Shown here one piece after another: positions 1-6,909 of a stretch of 28,988 nucleotides of DNA. The notes under the pieces are model-generated. The model searched no databases, had not been told where the DNA came from, and saw only the letters and a program-made list of their open reading frames with translations. Made by a program: the position numbers and the translations under genes. Within the stretch, counting starts at the first letter, position 1. Each line of letters opens with the position of its first letter. Origin of the DNA: CAZAFM01 sp964484395 (GTDB lineage: Bacteria; Campylobacterota; Campylobacteria; Campylobacterales; CAZAFM01); NCBI GenBank assembly GCA_964484395.1, contig CAZAFM010000020.1, positions 1 through 28,988 on the forward strand, in the 5' to 3' direction.

Positions 1-131
1 ATATATTTGTAATCCTCATCACCTTCTAAAATAGGCTCAATATCTAAACTCTCAGCAGATTCACTATTAACAATCTTAACATCAGGTTTAAGATGATTTA
101 AAAGATAAATTAATATTGAAAATTTACTCAT
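1..131 (-). CDS. Unrecognised protein, N-terminal 43 codons only
   Basis: The reading frame starts with ATG at 131 and runs off the left edge of the window without a stop. It begins MSKFSILIYLLNHLKPD and continues into an acidic stretch (SESAESLDIEPILEGDEDY). The start overlaps the stop of the upstream 237-residue gene by 8 bp (124-131), so the two are probably translationally coupled and belong to the MoxR/VWA operon. Too little is present to name a family. The short hydrophobic run at residues 4-12 is not long enough to claim a membrane segment. The gene is supported mainly by the tight overlap and the open frame. Confidence 0.6.
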   Translation of the reverse strand, partial: MSKFSILIYLLNHLKPDVKIVNSESAESLDIEPILEGDEDYKY

Positions 132-837
132 GAAACAGACCCTTTAGTAGTGCCTCAAAAGCCTTTTTTTGCAATATGTGAAGCTCCAATGTGTTTTCAA
201 GCATATCCTCTATATCTTCACTGTACCTTTTGAGTATGCTTTTATGGATTCTATCTCTATTTTCTACTAGATACTCTATATAGCTTTTTAGCTCCCTACT
301 CTCCATCTCTTTTACAGATGGGAGCTTTGCCATTACTGCATCTACAAGCTTTTTGTCTGCACGATTCTCTACAATACCCAAAAACTCACTTGCTGCAAAT
401 ATATCCGCCCTAACCTCTTCAAGCATCTTTCTGCCATTTATGACTTGATCACAAGCTAGGTCTATATACACTGGATATAGCTTCATAGCCTCTACTAACT
501 CTATAAAGTCCTCATCTGCTAAAGCGCGAAAAAGCATCCTAGCTCTCTTAGCAATACGAACTCTAAGCTTAGGCTCTTTTAGTACATCTGGATGAAGCTT
601 TCCTAGTCTCTCTAAAGGACGGAGCCTAGAGTGGTTAAATGCCATAGCAGAAACTAGAGGGTCACTATCTTCTATCTGCAAAGGATGGGAGCCACTAGGG
701 CGATAAAAAGCCCAAGTCATCCTAGCCTCAGGGTCAGGATGAGAGAAAAATATCTCATCACCCTGTGCTTCAAAATTAGGTAGCTCTTTTAGCTCCTCTA
801 TCTGCTTTTTAAACTTTAATCCAAACTGCTCTGCCAT
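124..837 (-). CDS. Conserved hypothetical protein of a MoxR/VWA operon
   Basis: This 237-residue, probably soluble and largely helical protein has no signal peptide or membrane segment. I do not recognise its family. The N-terminal third contains an aromatic and proline-rich patch (FFSHPDPEARMTWAFYRPSG, about residues 30-49). The rest is rich in charged helices, such as the KSYIEYLVENRDRIHKSILKR region near the C-terminus. It starts 28 bp inside the 3' end of the VWA gene (overlap 809-837) and overlaps the next gene by 8 bp, so it is the third gene of a tight operon. By context it is probably a partner or substrate adaptor of the MoxR-VWA pair; that role is inferred only from position. Confidence 0.75.
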   Translation of the reverse strand: MAEQFGLKFKKQIEELKELPNFEAQGDEIFFSHPDPEARMTWAFYRPSGSHPLQIEDSDPLVSAMAFNHSRLRPLERLGKLHPDVLKEPKLRVRIAKRARMLFRALADEDFIELVEAMKLYPVYIDLACDQVINGRKMLEEVRADIFAASEFLGIVENRADKKLVDAVMAKLPSVKEMESRELKSYIEYLVENRDRIHKSILKRYSEDIEDMLENTLELHILQKKAFEALLKGLFHE

Positions 838-1936
838 ACTTCTCTAGTTTCTCTATATTTTTTTTGATGGTTATCGCAAATATCGTCTCAACTTCAACTG
901 CTCTACTTATGCTAAAAACACCATCACTAAGCACCACCATTACACGCCTCTCCTCTGCAAAGGGAAGCCTATCTACATACTCTATGACACTATCAAAGTT
1001 TGTTCCACCATTGCTTTTTGGTATATCTAGGAAGCTTTTTTCAAAGCTTCCCTCATCTATATCTACTACCAACTCTTCGAGCACATGTGAGTCAAAAGGA
1101 ATAATCTTGATGCTTTTTTCATAAAACTTCTCTACTATATCAAAAACAGCCCCTAAAAACATCTTGTACTCTTCTAGAGATATGCTAGCTGAGGAGTCAA
1201 GTGCTACTAGTATAGATACTCTCTCTTGTGGCTTCCTGCTTCCTGGAAGGTATATTCCTTGGTGTATGTATCTGCGATTTGGCTTGGCGTATGTTAGCTC
1301 TTTTTCAAAAAGCGAGTAGTTTAGGTACTCTTTTAGTATATCTTCAAACCCTATTTCACTGCGCTCAACCTCATCCACCTCACTAAAAAAAGCACTACTA
1401 AGGCTTGAGCTCTGCCTTGCTAGAGTTAGAGCTTGGATGAGCAGAGAGTCTAAATCCTCCTCATGCACCTCCATCATATCACTACTTTGTAAGTCTCCTT
1501 CATACTCCTCATACTCTTCTTCAGAGCCATCCTCATCATCTTTGTATATCTCATCATACACCTCCTCTACGACAAGACCTTCTAACCTCTCATCATCTAT
1601 CTCATCTTTTGGCTGTTTTCCACTGTTTTTTAGGGTTTTTAGGATGTTGTTTATAACTATATCACTAGCTATATTCCAATATTTATCATCTCGCCCACCT
1701 TTTCTAAAAGCGTGCTTGAAGATGATATGAAGCAAAGAGTGTGCATAAAGGAATTTTATCTCATCTTTTGTGTACTCATCAAGTTTAGATTTGTTTACCT
1801 CTATCTTTTTCCCATCTGTGAAAAAAAGTCGATTTTTACTTGAACTATAAGTTGTCGGGATAGATAGAGCTAGGACGGAGAGAAATGGGTTTTCAAAAAG
1901 AAACTCAAGCCGTATCTTCTCAAAAACATCCACCAT
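809..1936 (-). CDS. DUF2201-like metallopeptidase/VWA domain protein
   Basis: This 375-residue protein has the two-domain layout of VWA-like proteins paired with MoxR ATPases. Residues about 1-105 resemble the DUF2201 N-terminal metallopeptidase-like domain, with a conserved helix H66-S-L-L-H70...H75 followed by WNIASDIVINNIL. Residues about 128-165 form a very acidic linker. The C-terminal VWA domain (about 240-375) keeps the metal-ion-dependent adhesion site: D247-S-S249-A-S251 and T312 in GGTNF. The expected zincin motif is HExxH, but here the glutamate is serine (S67), so peptidase activity is doubtful. Its ATG directly abuts the moxR stop (1937-1939), which indicates coupling. The pair probably acts as an ATPase-driven assembly or metal-insertion chaperone; the client is unknown. 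Confidence 0.85.
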   Translation of the reverse strand: MVDVFEKIRLEFLFENPFLSVLALSIPTTYSSSKNRLFFTDGKKIEVNKSKLDEYTKDEIKFLYAHSLLHIIFKHAFRKGGRDDKYWNIASDIVINNILKTLKNSGKQPKDEIDDERLEGLVVEEVYDEIYKDDEDGSEEEYEEYEGDLQSSDMMEVHEEDLDSLLIQALTLARQSSSLSSAFFSEVDEVERSEIGFEDILKEYLNYSLFEKELTYAKPNRRYIHQGIYLPGSRKPQERVSILVALDSSASISLEEYKMFLGAVFDIVEKFYEKSIKIIPFDSHVLEELVVDIDEGSFEKSFLDIPKSNGGTNFDSVIEYVDRLPFAEERRVMVVLSDGVFSISRAVEVETIFAITIKKNIEKLEKYGRAVWIKV

Positions 1937-2947
1937 CTAGATGATGTACTCTTGATACTTTTCTAGCCACTCTTCAAACTCTGGAAACTCCGCTATATCT
2001 TCATGCTTGATAAGCGCATCTTTGATAAGCATCACTCCAAACTCAACAGGTAGTTTTTTGCTAATCTCCAGTAGGCAAAGTAGCTGCTCTTTTGTCCCAT
2101 CAAACTTGTGAACTAGAGCTGAGTTTAGCGCATATAGTGAACTTGCACTTTGAGGCAACTCTCTATCTTCACCTTTTAAAAGTGCCCCTATATCTGGAAG
2201 CTCCTTATAGACTTTGATATATGACAAAAACTCTAGTCCCGCAGCATAGCCTACTGAGCCATATACTAGGGTTGAGAGCTTACTTATCTCTTTTTGGCTT
2301 TTTGTGATGATGTGTGAGAGCATAGTCCAGCTTCTAGGAGTAGCAAAAGCTGGGTTTGTCTCTGTCTCTTTTGGAACTTCAGAAGATAACAAGTCTCGTC
2401 TAAAGCCCAAAAAGCCTATGATATAAGGATGCACAGAGCTCCCCATCGCCCACTCTTTGAAGTCCTCATAACTACTCTCAAGCACTAGATGCACCATACG
2501 ATTACTAAGAGGTGAAGGAAGCCTAAAAACTATCCCCTTATCATTTATCCTATTCCCAGCACTCACTATCCTCCATCCCTTTGGTAGCTCATACTCTCCT
2601 AAGCGTCTATCAAGCACTAGCTGATAGATAGCAGCTTGGATAGATGGGGGCGCAGAGTTTAGCTCATCTAAAAAAAGTATCCCATCACACTCTTTTGTAG
2701 GGAGAAAAACAGGAGGCATCCACTTTGTCTGATCTCCTTGGATAGAAGGTATACCTCTTAGGTCAACTGAGTCAAGCTGTGAAAGCCTAACATCCACTAT
2801 CTCCCATCCTCTATCTTTTGCCATCTCATTTATGATATATGACTTACCAATACCAGGAGAGCCATGGATAAAGGTAGGTATATCTGAGTCTAGAAGTACA
2901 CCTAGCTCATCTTGAAGTTTTTTTGGAGTGATACTTGGAGTTATCAT
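1937..2947 (-). CDS. MoxR-family AAA+ ATPase
   Basis: This 336-residue cytoplasmic ATPase has Walker A GSPGIGKS at residues 29-36, Walker B ILFLDE at 90-95 and a sensor-1-like asparagine in SAGNRIND at 131-138. The layout and length match MoxR ATPases, which remodel or activate client proteins together with a VWA partner. That partner is the next gene downstream with no intergenic base. It is the first gene of a minus-strand operon (moxR, VWA, 237-residue protein, one more) with a TATAAT -10 box at 2979-2984. The client of this subgroup is not known. Assignment to MoxR is firm; the physiological role is not. Confidence 0.9.
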   Translation of the reverse strand: MITPSITPKKLQDELGVLLDSDIPTFIHGSPGIGKSYIINEMAKDRGWEIVDVRLSQLDSVDLRGIPSIQGDQTKWMPPVFLPTKECDGILFLDELNSAPPSIQAAIYQLVLDRRLGEYELPKGWRIVSAGNRINDKGIVFRLPSPLSNRMVHLVLESSYEDFKEWAMGSSVHPYIIGFLGFRRDLLSSEVPKETETNPAFATPRSWTMLSHIITKSQKEISKLSTLVYGSVGYAAGLEFLSYIKVYKELPDIGALLKGEDRELPQSASSLYALNSALVHKFDGTKEQLLCLLEISKKLPVEFGVMLIKDALIKHEDIAEFPEFEEWLEKYQEYII

Positions 2948-2978
2948 TTTTTCACCGTTTTTTTCTGAATATTACTAG

Positions 2979-2984
2979 ATTATA
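2979..2984 (-). promoter_or_regulatory. Probable sigma-70 -10 box of the moxR operon
   Basis: A perfect TATAAT on the minus strand lies 32 bp upstream of the moxR ATG. No good -35 box is visible; the upstream sequence is T-rich (TTTTTCACACAA), as is common in this phylum, where -35 boxes are weak. Confidence 0.5.
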
Positions 2985-3008
2985 TGCAGTTTGTGTGAAA
3001 AATCTTGA

Positions 3009-3032
3009 CTAAATTTTAAACATCCCTCTCTT
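3009..3032. repeat. Left copy of a 24-bp direct repeat flanking the type II R-M genes
   Basis: These 24 bases are identical to 5832-5855 and in the same orientation. The right copy contains the last five codons and stop of the channel gene, so the left copy is a displaced fragment of that gene's 3' end (17 bp coding plus 7 bp beyond the stop). Similarity continues weakly after the repeat (CATTTAGC here, TATTAGC at the right copy). Confidence 0.85.
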
Positions 3033-3076
3033 CATTTAGCTAGAGCCAATATATCTGCACGAAAATATTCATAAAT

Positions 3077-3101
3077 ATAGTAGAGTAAAACCTTCTACTA
3101 T
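3077..3101 (-). terminator. Probable terminator hairpin after the restriction endonuclease
   Basis: A perfect 8-bp inverted repeat (ATAGTAGA 3077-3084, TCTACTAT 3094-3101) with a 9-base loop begins at the endonuclease stop codon. In the minus direction it is followed by an AT-rich stretch (ATTTATGAATATTTT) rather than a clean U-tract, so efficiency is uncertain. Confidence 0.45.
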
Positions 3102-4141
3102 CATATCAAATTTTTTAGCTGATAGAATCTCTCAAAATCATACTCACCTTTGCTATTCATAGGACTTTTAGCGTATAACCTCTTAAGCTTTTTATCATTG
3201 TTTATTCTTCTAGTTATAACACTTACAGAATCAAGTAGTTCAATTTCAGTATAGAGGTGCCATTTTTTAAGAATTTCTCTATACTTAGTATCACCTCTGT
3301 CGCTATCTTCAAGAATAAATCTAAAATTTTCATAAAAATCAACTGCTGAAATATCGTTTATAATTTCAAGTATCTGCTCCATTGTCCTAGCTTCGCCTGA
3401 GAGCTTATTCCATAGCTCGCTTGAGAGCAAAACTTCATCAGCATCAAAATATTTAGTCATATTTATGATTGAGTCTAAAAATCTGTTTTTATCATAGCTT
3501 GTTGGGCTTGAAGATGGTGCAGTAGGATCAAAAGGAAAACCTACAAAAAACTCTATTTTTTTATTTGGATATCTATGAAAAAGTCTAGCTTTACCCTCTA
3601 ATATTTTGTGCTTCTCACCTTTCATTTCACCTGAGTTTGGTTTAACTGATTTTAGCTCTATAGCAGTAACACTATCATCATCTTCGAAAAACACATCTGC
3701 TGATAAATTCATAGCTTTTTCAAGTCCGCTTTTATCCATTTGCAAAAGTATTTGATTTTCACTTTCCAAAGATGGATTTCCTTGATGGCTTAGACTAGTA
3801 ATGATTGCTGAGGCATTCTCACTTTGCTTTCTTGTTATATCAAGATTACCTAATCTCCCAGATGTGAACTCTTTTTTATCACCTCCGCTAAGTATATGTG
3901 CTACCTTTTCAAAGAATTGTTGCCCTAAGGTAGTATTTAGACCATGTAGCCAGCTACTAAGGGTTATCAAAAAAGGAGTGTCGCTAACCTTCCCATCGAG
4001 TTTGTTTTCAAATGCTCTTAAAAAAGCTTCATGAAATGGTGCATTTCTGTTTTTCAAAGAGTTCTCTGGGAAATTATCAAACCTGCTTACAAGTGTTTTT
4101 ATAACCTCAATAGCTATTTTTTGCTTTGTGAGATTATTCAC
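3101..4141 (-). CDS. Type II restriction endonuclease, TdeIII/MjaII-like
   Basis: This 346-residue protein resembles the TdeIII/MjaII group of type II endonucleases, whose characterised members cut GGNCC. The N-terminal NAPFHEAFLRAF region (residues 33-44) is the part I recognise. A PD-(D/E)XK-like nuclease core is visible: D149 in SADVFF, then E162-L-K164 in AIELKS, on consecutive predicted beta strands. Its ATG lies inside the 3' end of the methyltransferase gene (8-bp overlap, 4134-4141). This is a common order that lets modification precede restriction. GGNCC specificity is inferred from the family. The nuclease class is well supported; the exact site is not. Confidence 0.8.
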   Translation of the reverse strand: MNNLTKQKIAIEVIKTLVSRFDNFPENSLKNRNAPFHEAFLRAFENKLDGKVSDTPFLITLSSWLHGLNTTLGQQFFEKVAHILSGGDKKEFTSGRLGNLDITRKQSENASAIITSLSHQGNPSLESENQILLQMDKSGLEKAMNLSADVFFEDDDSVTAIELKSVKPNSGEMKGEKHKILEGKARLFHRYPNKKIEFFVGFPFDPTAPSSSPTSYDKNRFLDSIINMTKYFDADEVLLSSELWNKLSGEARTMEQILEIINDISAVDFYENFRFILEDSDRGDTKYREILKKWHLYTEIELLDSVSVITRRINNDKKLKRLYAKSPMNSKGEYDFERFYQLKNLI

Positions 4142-5735
4142 TTTTTTCTTTCAGATGAAAAATTATCTCACTATATGCGCTTCTGTCTTTTTCTACTCTG
4201 TTTAAAACAGGTCTTTTGTAGCGGTTTACTATCTGCATTCCAGATAGTTCTGCTATTTTTGGGTAGAGGTTGTGTTTATCATTAGCTACCAAAAAAACAT
4301 TATAGTCAGTTTTTAAAAATCTTTTACAGTTTATCAAAACCTCAGCTATTCCTTGAGCGTAGCTATCTCTTGCATCTTTTCCTTGCCCTTTAAAAAGAGG
4401 TCCTATTTCAAACTCATCTCTTCTCTCAAACCCAAAAAGGTCATAAGCATATGCGTGCTGTTCATGATAGTTAATAAGCCCAACATACGGAGGTGATGAA
4501 AAAATTCCATCTATTTTTTCCTCATTTAGAGTTTTAGCAAAATCACTGTTTTTACTCCCTAAAGCTTTAAAAATATCAATATTTCTACTGTCTCCAATCA
4601 GGCATTTTTGATAAGTATTACTCCTTAGTGCTCCAAACTCCTCTACTCTTTGAATAGTATCTTTTGCATAGCGATTCCACCAGCTTGATATAGAAAAAAG
4701 TGGCTTGCATATTTTTTTATGTTTGTTGCAGTAGTAGGTGGTTTTTACTGGCTCTTTTAAAGTTGCCAAATCAGAGTGTGTTGTTGCCCTACAAGAGCGC
4801 ATAGTTCTGCTCAACATTATACTTAGGAGTTTTTTTGTCTCTATGTTTTTTACTCCCTTTATGTGCTCAAAAACAAGTCTTATCTCATCTCTTATTACTT
4901 TTAAAAACCATTGGTTTAAAAAACTTGAATTGTCTGTCTCTAAGTCTATAAGATAATCATTCACAAGTTCATAGTATATAGGTAGAAACTCTCTCTCTTT
5001 AGCCTTTCCGTATGCTTTCTCATCTATTTCTTTTTTTACTACTTTTCTTCTAAACTCTGGAGTTGGGAAGTTGACATCATTAAACTTTTTTAGCTCTGCT
5101 AAAAGCTTGCTTTCAAACTCAATATTTTTTTTCTCTCTTAGGTATTGAGTGAGTTCTTTTGAGATTTTATCTGCTTCATTTTTGACATCTACAATATCAT
5201 AAATGCCTACTTTTACATTTGAGATATGAGCGTTAAAAGCAGAAACATCCACACCTATGGCATTCATTCCTAGCTCACTTGCTTGAACTAAAGTCGTACC
5301 GCTACCACAAAAAGGGTCTAAAACCGTATCTCCCTTTTTAAAAAAAATATCCTTCTTAAATGTATCGGTATGTTCATCAAGAAAATACTCTACAAGCTGA
5401 GGAATAAACTTTCCCTTGTATGGGTGAAGTCTATGAACATGTTTTGTAGTTTGATACTCTCTTAGATTATCAAAGGAGAGCCTCCAATTCAAATCATCTC
5501 CAAACCTATTTTTATATGCAATCTCTTTTGGGAGGTGGTGCTTCTTATAATAATCCATAAGTTCAAGCTTGTCTATAAGAACAATACCATCTTTTTCATA
5601 TTTTGTTATCTTGCCATATTGCACCAGATATGAAATGTTGGATGGGGCAATATCTTTTTTTAGATAACTAGTCGCTAATTTCCCAGCTTCATTTATAGTG
5701 ATATAGCTACTAGATTGCAGTGTACTATCTGGCAA
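4134..5735 (-). CDS. Type II DNA methyltransferase (SPPY amino-methylase)
   Basis: This S-adenosylmethionine-dependent DNA methylase protects the host from the adjacent nuclease. Residue numbers count from the GTG at 5741. The N-terminus (about 13-65) looks like a helix-turn-helix DNA-binding segment. Motif I is DPFCGSGTT at 142-150 and the catalytic motif IV is SSPPY at 415-419. An SPPY motif favours N4-cytosine methylation. About 265 residues separate the two motifs and probably include the target recognition domain. The GTG at 5741 would be the longest start. However, the strong Shine-Dalgarno AGGAGG (5741-5746) overlaps that codon and lies 5 bases before the TTG at 5735, so I chose TTG (533 residues). 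The gene overlaps the nuclease gene by 8 bp. Confidence 0.85.
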   Translation of the reverse strand: MPDSTLQSSSYITINEAGKLATSYLKKDIAPSNISYLVQYGKITKYEKDGIVLIDKLELMDYYKKHHLPKEIAYKNRFGDDLNWRLSFDNLREYQTTKHVHRLHPYKGKFIPQLVEYFLDEHTDTFKKDIFFKKGDTVLDPFCGSGTTLVQASELGMNAIGVDVSAFNAHISNVKVGIYDIVDVKNEADKISKELTQYLREKKNIEFESKLLAELKKFNDVNFPTPEFRRKVVKKEIDEKAYGKAKEREFLPIYYELVNDYLIDLETDNSSFLNQWFLKVIRDEIRLVFEHIKGVKNIETKKLLSIMLSRTMRSCRATTHSDLATLKEPVKTTYYCNKHKKICKPLFSISSWWNRYAKDTIQRVEEFGALRSNTYQKCLIGDSRNIDIFKALGSKNSDFAKTLNEEKIDGIFSSPPYVGLINYHEQHAYAYDLFGFERRDEFEIGPLFKGQGKDARDSYAQGIAEVLINCKRFLKTDYNVFLVANDKHNLYPKIAELSGMQIVNRYKRPVLNRVEKDRSAYSEIIFHLKEKSE

Positions 5736-5740
5736 AAGCA

Positions 5741-5746
5741 CCTCCT
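5741..5746 (-). promoter_or_regulatory. Shine-Dalgarno that decides the methyltransferase start
   Basis: AGGAGG on the minus strand is spaced 5 bases from the TTG at 5735, but its last base is the first base of the possible GTG start at 5741. This makes TTG the more likely initiation codon. Confidence 0.6.
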
Positions 5747-5831
5747 AATATCCAAGCATAAATGGAATAAAACTATAAACTATCCCCATTTATCAAGACT
5801 GCTTTCTAAGAACTTATTTTACCATCTGTAG

Positions 5832-5855
5832 CTAAATTTTAAACATCCCTCTCTT
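5832..5855. repeat. Right copy of the 24-bp direct repeat flanking the type II R-M genes
   Basis: This copy is identical to 3009-3032. It spans 7 bp beyond the channel gene's stop plus the stop and last codons (encoding ERDV), so it is the native copy in its original context. Confidence 0.85.
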
Positions 5856-6762
5856 TATTAGCAATACTAAGTGAGACATAGATAGTGAAAGAGACTACTA
5901 TCAAGATACTTCCATTTATCACTTCAAAAGCAGGGATAAGCTTTAATAGTCTAATCCACAAAGACCCCTCACCACCTTCCATGACTACATCACCATAGCC
6001 AACTGTTGTAACTGTTATCGCACTAAAGTAGAGTGAGTCCACAAGACCATTGAAGCTTTTTGGTGAAAAAAGGTAGATTTCAGCCCCTCTTGCGATTATG
6101 TAGTTTAAGCAGTAGTAGATAAGTCCATAATTTAGGATAATCTCCATATAGCTTCTCATAGCAAGCCCTACCCTTTCATAGTAGAGAAGTCCACTTCCTT
6201 TTTTGTGGTTTTTGCTTAGCTGATCTCTTGAATCTTTCAAAAAAGCATAAAAAATCTCAAGACAGCGAGAGAGGGCAAAGATTATCATCATCGCAAAAAA
6301 CAGCATAAGTGCATAAGAGAGATAGCTTGCAAACTCCGAGTTGTCGTAATTAAAAAAGTTAAATATATTTACATCAACACCGCTTTTTCTATAAAATATT
6401 GCAACAAAAATATCAAGTATGACAATAACAAGTGAGAGTTTTATGGCTATATATACATTTATAGAGTTTCTCTTTTTGATGACTTCCTTTTTATTGTTTT
6501 TGTGTACTCTTTTTTCATATCTAGCGTAGTGATAGGTCAAAAACAGCGTATGTGCAACAATAGTTTTCATACTTCTAAATAGCTTCACCAAAAAAGAGCT
6601 AGAAGAATTATGAATAGCTTTTAGCTCATCACCCAAGCTAAAGACAAAAACAGCCTGTAAGAACTCAAACACATTTATATCCAAAAGCCTTCTACTAAGA
6701 TAGGAAACCCATACAAAAAGGGCAACAAAAACTATCAGAGAGAGCAGATGTTCGAGTGTCAC
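5839..6762 (-). CDS. Potassium-channel-like membrane protein
   Basis: This 307-residue inner-membrane protein has the K+ channel selectivity filter TTVGYGD at residues 252-258, after a pore helix (VDSLYFSAIT). Hydrophobic segments lie at about 5-22, 103-124, 146-172, 205-224 and 275-300, so the pore is close to the C-terminus and is followed by one last membrane helix. No RCK nucleotide-binding domain is present, and the protein ends a few residues after the last helix. The start is GTG at 6762 with AAGG 7 bases upstream. It is divergent from the histidine kinase. Its last codons form the right copy of the 24-bp repeat, so it probably marks the R-M insertion site. Ion selectivity is inferred from the filter. 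Confidence 0.8.
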   Translation of the reverse strand: MTLEHLLSLIVFVALFVWVSYLSRRLLDINVFEFLQAVFVFSLGDELKAIHNSSSSFLVKLFRSMKTIVAHTLFLTYHYARYEKRVHKNNKKEVIKKRNSINVYIAIKLSLVIVILDIFVAIFYRKSGVDVNIFNFFNYDNSEFASYLSYALMLFFAMMIIFALSRCLEIFYAFLKDSRDQLSKNHKKGSGLLYYERVGLAMRSYMEIILNYGLIYYCLNYIIARGAEIYLFSPKSFNGLVDSLYFSAITVTTVGYGDVVMEGGEGSLWIRLLKLIPAFEVINGSILIVVSFTIYVSLSIANKERDV

Positions 6763-6870
6763 TAGGTAGCCTTGAGTGTTGAATTTGAGTCATAATATAG
6801 GAGATTTGATAAATAATCCTTTAAAAACATCTAATTTTTATATTTCACTCTTAATTTTTTTAAAAACTTC

Positions 6871-6884
6871 TGCTAAAATTAGCA
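6871..6884 (+). promoter_or_regulatory. Extended -10 promoter and small palindrome before the histidine kinase
   Basis: TGCTAAAAT (6871-6879) is an extended -10 box (TGn followed by TAAAAT) 31 bp before the ATG. It lies inside an inverted repeat TGCTAA-AA-TTAGCA (6871-6884), which could be a regulator site or chance in AT-rich DNA. Confidence 0.45.
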
Positions 6885-6909
6885 AAGAAGATGACAAGGA
6901 TACTTTCAT

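Larger units (their letters stand above)
3033..5831. mobile_element. Putative inserted R-M cassette with target duplication
   Basis: The 2.8-kb segment between the two 24-bp repeats holds exactly two complete genes (methyltransferase and nuclease) plus short flanks. It has no transposase or integrase. A hairpin follows the last gene. Removing the segment and one repeat would place the channel gene's end next to the moxR promoter, giving a normal compact junction. Insertion of R-M genes with long target duplication has been described by comparing Helicobacter pylori genomes. That this segment moved in the same way is inference from the repeats. Confidence 0.5.
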
